Origin: Clostridia bacterium
GTDB taxonomy: Bacteria > Bacillota > Clostridia > Lachnospirales > Cellulosilyticaceae
DNA length: 64,000 nt
Assembly (NCBI GenBank): GCA_029239755.1
Contig: JARBUI010000002.1
Span: 421,664 to 485,663 of the forward strand
Direction: 5' to 3'
Numbering within the stretch: position 1 is the stretch's first letter; every line of letters begins with the position of its first letter. Positions 45,608-54,804 of this stretch are shown here, piece by piece. Below the pieces are notes generated by a model, which had not been told where the DNA came from, ran no database searches, and was given only the letters and a program-made list of their open reading frames with translations. The translations under genes and the position numbers were made by a program.

Positions 45608-45709
45608 TAACCAATAACTCCTTTAGATTCTCTATTTTTATTAATTAGTTTATCATATAACAATCATTTATTTCAAGCTAAGATTAATAATCACCTGTTA
45701 GCATTATGT

Positions 45710-47413
45710 TTAAAGCAGGCCCTTAAGATACTTATCTTCTATTTCTACTCCGCTTATAGGCTTGTCCCAAAGAAAACCTTGCCCCATTTCGCAGCCTAAC
45801 AAACTCATCATTTGCAGCTGCTCTTTACTTTCAATTCCTTCTGCAATCGTTTTAAGATTTAAGGTCTTAGCAATAGAAATAATAGCCTCTACTATTGCCC
45901 TATCCTGAGGATTTCTTACAATTTCTTTGACAAAAGATATATCTATTTTAAGGTGATCAAACATAAATTTTTTGAGGTAACCAATAGATGCATAACCTGT
46001 TCCAAAATCATCAATAGATATTGTAAATCCATATTCTTTAAGTTCCTTCATGATAAGCTTTGCAATGCCCACATCTTCCATAACTGTTGACTCAGTAATC
46101 TCTAACACCACATATCTTGGGTCTATATCATATTTATTAAGAATACCAATAATATTCTTAGCAAGCCTAGGATTTTTAAATTGCAGTGCAGATAGGTTAA
46201 CTGAAACAGGAACGACCTTGTACCCTAAGTCAATCCATTTTCTTAACTGATCACATACTTTTTCTATAACCATAATATCTACTTTTTCTATTAAGTTCAT
46301 CTGTTCTAAGAGATTAATAAAAGTTCCCGGAAGCACCATCTCTCCATTATGCTTTACTCTTCTAACCAGTGCTTCCATCCCCACCAGCTTATGATTATTA
46401 AGATCAACGAATGGCTGATAATACACTATAAATTCATTATTCTCAACAGCTATTCGCATTTCTGATTCAAGAAGTATTGTATTTTGAACTTCTTCTTGTA
46501 TACCTTTTGAATAAAACATATAAGAAATATAATGAGCTTCTTGCTTTACCTTAGCAAGAGCAATTTTAACATTTTTGACGAGATCACTTGGAATAACCGA
46601 ATCATCTGGGTATAATGTTACCCCAGCCTTAAATGTAACATACATGTAGCTATTATGTATTTTAATAGGTTCCTCAACAATATGATTGAGTGTTTCTAAA
46701 AATTCTTTTGTTTCTTCAGCATTAATGATGTTCTGCTGAATGATTGCAAATACATTGCCATCATATAAAAATATCTCTTTATCATGATCTAATATTTTCT
46801 TAATTCTACTACCTACTTCCTTAATAATTCTGTCTCCGACACTTAGTCCATAGGTATGATTAATTTCTCCGATCTTCTTTATATCTATTAAAACAACTGC
46901 AAATTTAGTATCATTTTTTTTGCTTCTTTTTACTTGCTTATATAAACTCTCCAAAAAAACTTTTTGGTTAGGAAAGTTCGTTAACCTATCAATATAACTG
47001 GCTCTATAAATCTCATCTTTTAGTCTCTGTGTTCTGGTAATATCTTTTGAAATACAAACATAATATTCTAATTGCTTACCATCCCATAATGCACTAAAAG
47101 AATTAGTTAAATAAATTCTTTTGTTATTTTTTATAAAACGATTAGTTACAAATTCAAATTTTTCCCCTTTTAAGACAAATTTCCTAATCTTTTCAAGAAT
47201 AATATCGTCTGCTAAATCCACTCCAACAAACATACACATATCCTGGCCAAGTATATTAGCTTTAGTACATCCACAAGATAGATACACTTTTTCATTTGCA
47301 TATACTATTTTACCATGCTGATCTCCAATGATAAGCCAATCTTCCATCTCATCAATTATTTTTTCTAGTACATCTAGTAATTTGTATTTGCTAATTTCTT
47401 CAGCTATTAGCAT
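45710..47413 (-). CDS. PAS-GGDEF(degenerate)-EAL cyclic-di-GMP phosphodiesterase
   Basis: A 567-residue cytosolic protein. An N-terminal PAS domain (about residues 15-125, IIGDQHGKIVYANEKV) is followed by a GGDEF-fold domain (about 150-285). Its signature site reads YDGNVFAII instead of GGDEF, so it should not make cyclic-di-GMP. The EAL domain (about 310-560) is intact, with YYQPFVDLNNHKLVGMEALV, the DDFGTGYASI loop and KIDISFV. It should hydrolyse c-di-GMP, with the dead GGDEF perhaps sensing GTP. AAGGAGG precedes the ATG. It starts about 40 bases after ilvN and precedes rho. Confidence 0.93.
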   Translation of the reverse strand: MLIAEEISKYKLLDVLEKIIDEMEDWLIIGDQHGKIVYANEKVYLSCGCTKANILGQDMCMFVGVDLADDIILEKIRKFVLKGEKFEFVTNRFIKNNKRIYLTNSFSALWDGKQLEYYVCISKDITRTQRLKDEIYRASYIDRLTNFPNQKVFLESLYKQVKRSKKNDTKFAVVLIDIKKIGEINHTYGLSVGDRIIKEVGSRIKKILDHDKEIFLYDGNVFAIIQQNIINAEETKEFLETLNHIVEEPIKIHNSYMYVTFKAGVTLYPDDSVIPSDLVKNVKIALAKVKQEAHYISYMFYSKGIQEEVQNTILLESEMRIAVENNEFIVYYQPFVDLNNHKLVGMEALVRRVKHNGEMVLPGTFINLLEQMNLIEKVDIMVIEKVCDQLRKWIDLGYKVVPVSVNLSALQFKNPRLAKNIIGILNKYDIDPRYVVLEITESTVMEDVGIAKLIMKELKEYGFTISIDDFGTGYASIGYLKKFMFDHLKIDISFVKEIVRNPQDRAIVEAIISIAKTLNLKTIAEGIESKEQLQMMSLLGCEMGQGFLWDKPISGVEIEDKYLKGLL

Positions 47414-47454
47414 ACTCTGCCTCCTTAAGTGTAAACCCGTACATGTTTATGGCC

Positions 47455-47943
47455 TTATATGTGTTTATTACCTGCTTGAAGTGCAATAACCCCTGTTCTA
47501 ACACTTTCTATAATCCCATATTGTCTTACAGTATCTATAAACTCATCAATTTTTTCCTTTGTATTACATATCTCAAAAACCACAACTTGCGTATCCATAT
47601 CAATGATTTTTACATTAAATTGTCCTGTGAGCTCTTTAATACGAGCAAAAAGTTCTTTTTGAGCAGCAACCTTTATTAAGGCTAGTTCTCTTATAATATC
47701 ACTTCTTACATCTAGCAATTCAACTTTTTTAATATCTACTAGCTTTTCTACTTGTTTTTGGATCTGATGAATAGAATCTTCGTTTTCAGTAACTGAAATA
47801 GTGATTCTTGATATACCTGGGTCATGTGTTTCTTCACCTGCAAAACTATTCATGTTAAAGCCTCTTCTAGTAAATAATCCTGCAATTCTAGCAACTACTC
47901 CATAATTGTTTTCAACGAGTACTGATAATATCCTATTAGTCAT
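47455..47943 (-). CDS. ilvN: Acetolactate synthase small (regulatory) subunit
   Basis: Regulatory subunit that gives feedback inhibition by valine to acetolactate synthase in branched-chain amino acid synthesis. About 162 residues: an N-terminal ACT domain (RILSVLVENNYGVVARIAG, FTRRGFNMNSFA) and a C-terminal ALS_ss domain. ATG 47943 is chosen because AAGGTGGGAA precedes it; the longer frame lacks one. It stands alone: the catalytic ilvB is not adjacent on either side, which is unusual. The next gene downstream on the strand is the EAL gene. Confidence 0.93.
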   Translation of the reverse strand: MTNRILSVLVENNYGVVARIAGLFTRRGFNMNSFAGEETHDPGISRITISVTENEDSIHQIQKQVEKLVDIKKVELLDVRSDIIRELALIKVAAQKELFARIKELTGQFNVKIIDMDTQVVVFEICNTKEKIDEFIDTVRQYGIIESVRTGVIALQAGNKHI

Positions 47944-48117
47944 ACTGCTTCCCACCTTATCATATATCACCTATTATACCATTTATTCATTCATTATACG
48001 CACGAGAATCGATAATTTAACGTTTTTATGCATCATATGGAATATTATATCATAAATAAATATTTTATAAATATCTTTATTTATTTTGTTTTGTCAATTC
48101 ATTATTTAAAATAATGC

Positions 48118-48156
48118 AAAAAAAGAGTTTCTTATTTATTTTTTAAGAAACTCTTT
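48118..48156 (-). terminator. Terminator after the Lon-like protease gene
   Basis: AAAGAGTTTCTT pairs perfectly with AAGAAACTCTTT and T residues follow on the minus strand. Confidence 0.85.
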
Positions 48157-48176
48157 GCCAAATATGCATACCCTTA

Positions 48177-50531
48177 TTACTTTAGATCTCTCTGGGTATT
48201 AAATTTCATTAACTTCTCCCGCACACGTCTTTCTATCTCTTCATAAGAATGTCCTGTAATAATTTCCATCCCTTCTTGAATCGTTGTAACAGCATAAATA
48301 TGGAACAGCTGCATTTTAACGGCATCTACGATCTCATCTTCCAAAATCAATTCTTTCTTGTTTTGAATCGGAATAATAACACCCTCATCTCCCCTAAGAC
48401 CTCTCTCTTTACAAATCTTAAAAAACCCTTCTATTTTTTCATTTACTCCGCCTATTGGCTGTATTTGTCCATACTGGTTAACAGAACCGGTAGCTGCGAT
48501 GCCTTGTTTAATAGGAACTTGAGATAAACTTGATAATATAGCATACAATTCAACACTAGAAGCACTGTCTCCATCTATTCCTGAATAACTCTGCTCAAAA
48601 CAAATATTACAGTTTAATGAAAGAGGCATATCCTGAGCAAAATGATGTCCTAGAAACCCTGTTATAATTTGAATGCCTTTGGTATGAATATCCCCGCCTA
48701 GTCCTGATTCTTTTTCTATATCAATAATCCCAAGCTTTCCTTTATAGGTTGTAGCAGTAATTTTAACTGGCCTTCCAAACATAAACTCATCTATACTATA
48801 TACCGCGAGCCCATTTACCTGCCCTACTTTTTCTCCTTCTGTGTCAATAAGATAGACATTATCCATAATTTTTTCATCTATTTTACTCTCCAGATTAAGT
48901 TTAAAATTTTGCCTTTGTTTAATTGCCATGCCAATGCACTTTTCGTCAATAATGTCTTTTGAATAAATACTTGCTTCTCTCACTAAATCTAATAAAGTAC
49001 CGATATTAGCAGGTAACTTTTTAGGATTCTGAGCTATTCTATTACCATACTCTGTAATTTTTATGATCCCATTTAAACTGACATGTGGTAAATCTTCTTC
49101 ATCGCATATTTGCTTGATGGCCTTTGCGAGATTATTGACATGATCTTTACTATTATCAATTTGATCATCAAAATTTATTCTGATCTTGAATAGCTTCCTA
49201 AAATCTTCATCATGCTCGTAAAGCGGCTGATAGAAATCATAGTTACCTAATAGTATAATTTTAATGTCTGCTTCTAAAGGTTCAGGTCTAACAGCAGAGA
49301 CTGTCGCAAGATTCATATCTTCTGGATTTTCAACATAGATATAACCTGTCTTGAGCATTTTTTTAATAGCAAGCCAATCCCCGAAATTTTCTAAGATACT
49401 TTGAACCCTTAGCACAAGATATCCGCCATTTGCTTTATGGAATAATCCTGGCCTGATATTCGTAAAATCACTATGAAGCATATTGAGTTCACTATCTAGT
49501 AGCACCTTTCCTGACAAATTATAATTTTCCAGCTGATTATCTGTAACAATAGGTGCACCTTTAGTCTCAGTATGATCAACTATCAGGTTAACCCGGTATT
49601 TTTTAACTAATCTCTGCAGCTCATTTACGCTTGCCCATGGGAACATTTGTTTCATTTCTTTATTATTTTGTTCACTGTCTGCTGCGAATAAACTTAAATG
49701 TTCTAGTATATCCTCACATACTTCATCCAGATGAACTACAATCTTTGTATACATTTGATATTTTTCTTTTAGTCTTTTAAATGCCCATCCGATTTCATTT
49801 AAACAAATTTCCTTATCCAGATCATCCAGCTCCTGTAAACACACCTTCTCTTTTGCAGTAACACGCTCTATAATTTCATCTGCCAGAGTATAAAGCTCAC
49901 TTAAATGGTTATCTAGTACAGCCTTTTGTTTCTTAGACAGATTACTGTATTCTTCTTTTGAGATAATATCTCCATTTGCCCCTAGCGGCGCGAATCCTAT
50001 GCCTTCTTTCGTTGGCTTTACTAGAATATCTACTGCTTCAGCCGTTTCACTTAGTTCCATAAGAAGTTTTTCTTTTTCACTGTCTAGTTCATCTAATATG
50101 GTTTGCCTCTTTTTATTAGCTTCTGTACTTTCTAATTTTAAGGGTAACTCATTTATAATAAATTGTATAAATTCATCCATGTCTTGTTTTAATTTTTTTC
50201 CATCTCCAGGTCGCAATAATATAAGCCGAGGGGCTTCTGGATTTATAAAATTATAAACATAACAAATATCCTGGGGAGTATTCCTATTATGCGCTTGTTG
50301 TTTTAGTATCCTCATAATTGAACTTTGTTTCCCCACACCACATTCTCCGCAAATATATATATTATAACCTTTGGCATTTACTTTTAATCCTAATTCTAGC
50401 GCATCCTGCGCGCTTTCCTGCCCAATTATTCCATTACTACCATTAAGTTCTTCCGTTGTAGTAAAGGAGAAATCAGAAGGTTGATATGAAAGCTTAAGTT
50501 CATTCCATTTGAGCTTAGTATGATTGTTCAT
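48177..50531 (-). CDS. Lon-family ATP-dependent protease (AAA_32/LonB-like)
   Basis: About 784 residues. The N-terminal domain and AAA module show a P-loop IYICGECGVGKQSSIMR in which Gln follows the lysine, where Ser/Thr is usual. The C-terminal Lon protease domain has the catalytic Ser in YSGIDGDSASSVELY and the Lys dyad partner in IGGVNEKIEGFFKIC. This is the Lon-related family without the Lon N-terminal substrate domain, common in Clostridia and of unknown substrates. ATG 50531 has GGGGGGAAC upstream. It lies between ilvN and the stalk-domain paralogue B and is single. Confidence 0.88.
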   Translation of the reverse strand: MNNHTKLKWNELKLSYQPSDFSFTTTEELNGSNGIIGQESAQDALELGLKVNAKGYNIYICGECGVGKQSSIMRILKQQAHNRNTPQDICYVYNFINPEAPRLILLRPGDGKKLKQDMDEFIQFIINELPLKLESTEANKKRQTILDELDSEKEKLLMELSETAEAVDILVKPTKEGIGFAPLGANGDIISKEEYSNLSKKQKAVLDNHLSELYTLADEIIERVTAKEKVCLQELDDLDKEICLNEIGWAFKRLKEKYQMYTKIVVHLDEVCEDILEHLSLFAADSEQNNKEMKQMFPWASVNELQRLVKKYRVNLIVDHTETKGAPIVTDNQLENYNLSGKVLLDSELNMLHSDFTNIRPGLFHKANGGYLVLRVQSILENFGDWLAIKKMLKTGYIYVENPEDMNLATVSAVRPEPLEADIKIILLGNYDFYQPLYEHDEDFRKLFKIRINFDDQIDNSKDHVNNLAKAIKQICDEEDLPHVSLNGIIKITEYGNRIAQNPKKLPANIGTLLDLVREASIYSKDIIDEKCIGMAIKQRQNFKLNLESKIDEKIMDNVYLIDTEGEKVGQVNGLAVYSIDEFMFGRPVKITATTYKGKLGIIDIEKESGLGGDIHTKGIQIITGFLGHHFAQDMPLSLNCNICFEQSYSGIDGDSASSVELYAILSSLSQVPIKQGIAATGSVNQYGQIQPIGGVNEKIEGFFKICKERGLRGDEGVIIPIQNKKELILEDEIVDAVKMQLFHIYAVTTIQEGMEIITGHSYEEIERRVREKLMKFNTQRDLK

Positions 50532-50634
50532 ATGGTTCCCCCCCACTACTACTATATTCAAATACGTTGAAATAATTTCACAAAATATTACATTTTATTA
50601 TAAATAGACCATTTTTTTTACATAATCCCACAAC

Positions 50635-50667
50635 AAAAAATAGCCTAGTTTATAAACTAGACTATTT
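50635..50667 (-). terminator. Terminator after stalk paralogue B
   Basis: AATAGTCTAGTTT pairs with AAACTAGGCTATT and TTTTTT follows on the minus strand. Confidence 0.85.
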
Positions 50668-50674
50668 TAACACG

Positions 50675-52840
50675 CTATTTACTCCAGTGACTTTGTGGAA
50701 TGAATCCAATAAGAACAGGGGCAGAGGATCCATTTGGAAGCATATACTCTAACTCTCTTGTCTCACCTGCTTTTATAGTGCCTAAAACAACAGATTTTGT
50801 AGTATCACCAGCAAAAAATCCTTTTGTAGGTGTAAGATAGGTGCCCCCATCTTTCCATTTAACTGCCCCTCTAAATATATTGCCTCTAGGATTTAATATA
50901 ATTCCCATATCTTCTTTGGCTGTCAGCTTAATATGATAGGAAATACCAAAGTTGCCTCTATTTTGCACACTTTCTCCGGTTATAGCATCATAACCATTAG
51001 CCCATTCGGCAGTTCCTTTGCCAATAATAAGCTTTTGAGGTTCGTTTTGTTCTAAATTCACACTATAATAAATGTCAGTTGTATTAAATGTTCCCCTTGG
51101 ATGTATATCCTTATCAAGTAATGACATCTTATTAATAGCTTCAATGGTTGCATTTTCTCCTACTGCTGCAACTGTAAAATCGATCTTACCTTCTGTTATA
51201 ACATCCATAAGTCCAGAAATACACTGTCCTTTTAGCCATTTCTTCTTTACTGAGTCATAGACATATTTCTTTTCTCCTGGCTGAAGTACATATTCCTCGT
51301 AAGCAGATGATTTAAGATAATCATAAAGAAGGAGCTGTCCTATATAAAGTGTATCTTCTGTTGGACCTTTTATTGTCTTTTTATTAACAAATATACGAAC
51401 TGGCTGATTTGTTGTATTCTCAGCCATGAGTACTAATCTTCTGTTACCTAGATCATTTTCTGGAAGCTCTAAATTATTAATATGGTGTAAAAGTATTCGG
51501 CCAATTCCATTAATACTTTCTTTATATAAAACACCTTCTCTTTTTACTACCTCGGGTGAATCACTCATAATAAGTGTCCCGTCTACTGTTCCGGTTTCAT
51601 AGGGAAACACTTCACTATAACTTTGATAATTTACTCTTTGAAAATTATCAATTGTGTCTCCAATCTGTCCTTCTGTAAACCTATAGGTAAGTTCAGTTTT
51701 TAAAACTTCATCTGTTATATGAATAATTATTTCTGTCTTATCACTCAAATTGCCATATGTATCTTGAATCTGAAGGGTAATAATGTAATCCCCTTCTGCA
51801 AATAAAGCTCTTGGCTTATCAATAATAGCTTTACTTTCTGCTTCACCCATACGTCTATAGGTCCACTTTTCAGATTTAATATTCTCCCAGTCTTCATTAT
51901 TATAAGTGTATGTAAAGTTCATGTCCTGTCCTTGTGCATAAGCATTTTTATCAGGATCTATATTTGTAATAACAGGTTTCTCATTTGCCATTATAATAAG
52001 TTCCTGGTCCGTCCAATCACTCCAAATGCCTTTGCTGTTTCTAACCTTAAGAGAAATCTTATAATTTCCTTGTCTTGGGGTTTTAAAGATATTGTCTAGC
52101 TTAGGGGTCGTGAGTTTTGGATCATTATTAATCATCCAAAGCTTTTCTATTATTTGACTGCCATCTATGTCATAACTTTTGTCAATCGTTTGTACTTCTT
52201 GTCCTGCTATGTATAACTCCTTATCAAAGCTAAACTCTGCAACTGGCTTTGGACTAGAATTCCCGCTGCCCGATTCTGCCTCTTGAATCAGTGTAATGGT
52301 TTTATCTTGCTCATTGTAATTTGCAGTTATACCAAAAGCTTCACTCATAAATCTTATAGGAAGAAGTGTAACACTATTTGCAATAACTGGAGGCACGTCT
52401 ATTTCTACCTTTTCTCCATTGATAAAAGCTGTCTTTTCTCCTATCTTAACTACAACCGTATTTTCTTCTCTTGTTACTGTAACCTCTCTTGTATCATTAT
52501 TCCAAACAACACTAGATCCCAAAACCTGATCTGCGACAAATCTTAAAGGTAAAAAAGTTCTGCCTCCTATAACTTTAGGAGAACTTAACAATATGTATTC
52601 CTGTCCATTCACCTGTGCTTTATTTGAACCTAATGTTAGAATAACTTCTTTATTTTCAACAATTACATCTTCTTTATCTGTTACATTCTCTTGCTCTGTT
52701 CCATCAATTGTTTCATTCACTTCATATGATTGTTCATTAATATTTTGTATAGGATTATCTAATACTTCTTCAGCAAATACATTACAGTTGCCTAACATGA
52801 GAGAAGCAAATAGTAATCCAGCGATCAATCTTCTTTTCAT
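50675..52840 (-). CDS. Large secreted stalk-domain surface protein, paralogue B
   Basis: A 721-residue exported protein, paralogue of the 37.9 kb gene. A signal peptide (LIAGLLFASLMLGNCNVFAE) is followed by an acidic Asn/Glu-rich linker and a tandem stalk domain (TFLPLRFVADQVLGSSVVW and VTLLPIRFMSEAFGIT). Two Ig/PKD-like modules come next (KPVAEFSFDKELYIAGQEVQ and NEKPVITNIDPDKNAYAQGQ). The C-terminal domain shared with paralogue A contains NGIGRILLHHINN and ends PNGSSAPVLIGFIPQSHWSK. AAGGAGTG precedes the ATG and an ATGGTATAAT extended -10 lies about 45 bases upstream. A surface or extracellular binding role is inferred only. Confidence 0.78.
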   Translation of the reverse strand: MKRRLIAGLLFASLMLGNCNVFAEEVLDNPIQNINEQSYEVNETIDGTEQENVTDKEDVIVENKEVILTLGSNKAQVNGQEYILLSSPKVIGGRTFLPLRFVADQVLGSSVVWNNDTREVTVTREENTVVVKIGEKTAFINGEKVEIDVPPVIANSVTLLPIRFMSEAFGITANYNEQDKTITLIQEAESGSGNSSPKPVAEFSFDKELYIAGQEVQTIDKSYDIDGSQIIEKLWMINNDPKLTTPKLDNIFKTPRQGNYKISLKVRNSKGIWSDWTDQELIIMANEKPVITNIDPDKNAYAQGQDMNFTYTYNNEDWENIKSEKWTYRRMGEAESKAIIDKPRALFAEGDYIITLQIQDTYGNLSDKTEIIIHITDEVLKTELTYRFTEGQIGDTIDNFQRVNYQSYSEVFPYETGTVDGTLIMSDSPEVVKREGVLYKESINGIGRILLHHINNLELPENDLGNRRLVLMAENTTNQPVRIFVNKKTIKGPTEDTLYIGQLLLYDYLKSSAYEEYVLQPGEKKYVYDSVKKKWLKGQCISGLMDVITEGKIDFTVAAVGENATIEAINKMSLLDKDIHPRGTFNTTDIYYSVNLEQNEPQKLIIGKGTAEWANGYDAITGESVQNRGNFGISYHIKLTAKEDMGIILNPRGNIFRGAVKWKDGGTYLTPTKGFFAGDTTKSVVLGTIKAGETRELEYMLPNGSSAPVLIGFIPQSHWSK

Positions 52841-52885
52841 AAGTCACTCCTTATATCATTTATTAAAAACTTGTTTGGGCATTTC

Positions 52886-52891
52886 ATTATA
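52886..52891 (-). promoter_or_regulatory. Extended -10 element of stalk paralogue B
   Basis: ATGGTATAAT on the minus strand, a perfect TATAAT with TG one base upstream. The -35 is weak. The same ten bases occur at the promoter of paralogue A. Confidence 0.5.
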
Positions 52892-53006
52892 CCATATTTA
52901 TACAGAAAATAGCATTTTTCTCCTATTTTGTGGGTAAATAGTAATCTATTTGTAACATTAACCTTAAAATTATGGCTTTAAGTATGCTTAAACAAGAAAA
53001 AAATAT

Positions 53007-53038
53007 TAAAAAGCAACAGGCCCTTTGGCCTGTTGCTT
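53007..53038 (-). terminator. Terminator of the tsaE-tsaB-rimI operon
   Basis: AAGCAACAGGCC pairs perfectly with GGCCTGTTGCTT around a four-base loop, followed by TTTTT on the minus strand. Confidence 0.9.
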
Positions 53039-53060
53039 CAGTAAAGTACTTTTTTAACTA

Positions 53061-53501
53061 TTAAAAATCTAATTGTAGTTGCATAATAACTGCATCCTCT
53101 GTTGGTTTTTGGTAATACCCTTTTCTTATCGCTACTGGTCTAAATCCAAATACCAAATAGAGTCTTTTGGCTGCTTCATTACTGCTTCTCACTTCAAGTG
53201 TTATACGCCTCACATCTTTTTGTTTTGCCTGAACTAAAAGACTTTCAAACAACTTTCTTCCTATGCCTCTTCCCCTATAGCTTGAATCTACTGCAATATT
53301 TGTTATTTCACCTTCATCCAGAATAATTCTCATTCCGCCATATGCAACTATCCTTTCATCAATTGTAACTACATTATAAACAGCAAATAGACTACTTACT
53401 TCTTGTTGCAAAGATTCTATAGACCAAGGCATACTAAATGAGGCACATTCAATTTGAAATACCGCTTCAACATCCTCCATTAACATAGGCCTAATGATCA
53501 T
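53061..53501 (-). CDS. rimI: Ribosomal-protein-alanine N-acetyltransferase RimI
   Basis: GNAT acetyltransferase, usually for the N-terminus of ribosomal protein S18. About 146 residues from ATG 53501, with the acetyl-CoA binding segment SSYRGRGIGRKLFESLL, the strand RITLEVRSSNEAAKRLY and FGFRPVAIRKGYY. The start overlaps the end of tsaB by 11 bases. A weak GAGAAAAAG site precedes it, and a second ATG lies a few codons later. A longer frame to 53594 lies wholly within tsaB and is not credible. It is the third gene of the tsaE-tsaB-rimI operon. Confidence 0.9.
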   Translation of the reverse strand: MIIRPMLMEDVEAVFQIECASFSMPWSIESLQQEVSSLFAVYNVVTIDERIVAYGGMRIILDEGEITNIAVDSSYRGRGIGRKLFESLLVQAKQKDVRRITLEVRSSNEAAKRLYLVFGFRPVAIRKGYYQKPTEDAVIMQLQLDF

Positions 53502-54201
53502 CTTTTTCTCTGGCCTCACGTTCTCTCTCAGCTTGCGATTTTCTAAGATACATAGGTACAAATTCCGATGCACTAACACTATTGCCTTTATCATATTCTA
53601 TGCTGGCAATCTGAACAAGTGTACTAGCTCTCTGAAGAGTTAGATAACTTGCTGCAAACTCAGCTTTATACTCCAGCTTTTCTTCAATTTTATCTCTGTA
53701 CTGCCATACTCCGTCTCCTAAAAAAATTACTTTTTCATTGCGTTCTGCTATCTGGCATAAATACTCATCTATATCTATAGCTAAATAATCTGTAAGCCGC
53801 AAAAGTTCCTTACCTCTCCACTGATAAAGAGCCGTATAAACTTGATTACGACGGGCATCCATCATAGGGCAAATAACATGCTCAGTATGAGTTATATTAT
53901 TTGCAATGGCATCAAGCGTCGGAATGCCTATAATGGGTTTGTCTAATGCTAGAGCTAACGCCTTAGCCGTTGTAACGCCGATTCTAAGTCCTGTAAAAGA
54001 CCCAGGTCCGCTTGTAACTGCAATAGCATCTAAAGTACTTAAGTCCAGTCCTATCAACTGTTTCATATGCTCCATCATAGGCATAATGGTTTCTGAATGA
54101 GTAAGCTTATCACAAATATAATATTCACCTACTAATTTATTATCCTTCATGTAAGCAATACTTCCTGCTATTCCAGATGCATCTATTCCTAGAATATTCA
54201 T
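53491..54201 (-). CDS. tsaB: tRNA threonylcarbamoyladenosine biosynthesis protein TsaB
   Basis: Scaffold partner of TsaD in making t6A at position 37 of ANN-decoding tRNAs. The 236 residues have the N-terminal ASKHA fold (ILGIDASGIAGSIAYMKDN, THSETIMPMMEHM) and TSGPGSFTGLRIGVTTAKALA. It overlaps tsaE by four bases (ATGA) and has AAGGAGG upstream. rimI overlaps its end. The usual next gene tsaD is not in the window. Confidence 0.95.
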   Translation of the reverse strand: MNILGIDASGIAGSIAYMKDNKLVGEYYICDKLTHSETIMPMMEHMKQLIGLDLSTLDAIAVTSGPGSFTGLRIGVTTAKALALALDKPIIGIPTLDAIANNITHTEHVICPMMDARRNQVYTALYQWRGKELLRLTDYLAIDIDEYLCQIAERNEKVIFLGDGVWQYRDKIEEKLEYKAEFAASYLTLQRASTLVQIASIEYDKGNSVSASEFVPMYLRKSQAEREREAREKDDH

Positions 54202-54629
54202 ACCAATGCCTCCTTAACGACTATTTGTCTATAATCAAATCCTTTTGTTAAATCCTTTTCTATAAAAATCCATTTAGCTTCTTTAGGTATTACCTCACTG
54301 ACATTATTCGCCCACTCAACAAGACAAACACCCTGACCAAAAAAATAATCTTCATATCCAATCATTTCTAGTTCATCACTATCTTCTATTCTATACATAT
54401 CAAAATGATAAAGCGGCATGTGACCATCATATTCTTGTATAATTGTAAAGGTTGGGCTTGTAATAGGTTCTTCTATTCCTAGCCCTTTTGCGAAGCCTTT
54501 AGAAAATATAGTTTTACCTACTCCCAAGTCTCCAATTAGACAATAGATTTCTCCCACTTCAGCATTTCTGCCTATTTGATAACCTATTTCTAATGTTTGC
54601 TCTTCAGACGTACTTTCATAATGAATCAT
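54198..54629 (-). CDS. tsaE: tRNA threonylcarbamoyladenosine biosynthesis ATPase TsaE
   Basis: P-loop ATPase that resets the TsaBD complex in t6A synthesis. The 143 residues have Walker A in CLIGDLGVGKTIFSKGFAKG, the TSPTFTIIQEY switch region, and LYHFDMYRIED. The length is typical. It leads the tsaE-tsaB-rimI operon; a GAGGA site precedes the ATG. Confidence 0.95.
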   Translation of the reverse strand: MIHYESTSEEQTLEIGYQIGRNAEVGEIYCLIGDLGVGKTIFSKGFAKGLGIEEPITSPTFTIIQEYDGHMPLYHFDMYRIEDSDELEMIGYEDYFFGQGVCLVEWANNVSEVIPKEAKWIFIEKDLTKGFDYRQIVVKEALV

Positions 54630-54804
54630 CTACTAATCCTCTCAGTCATTTTTTTACCTATTAACTCATTTTAATACTAGCTTATAAAACTTTCAACCGA
54701 TTTTGCGCTCTGTACTTTAAAATATTACCATATATTAACCACTTATGCATAATAATACGTGTAAAAACAAATAATAGCCACAAAGTATTTTAAGGAGGTC
54801 AATA

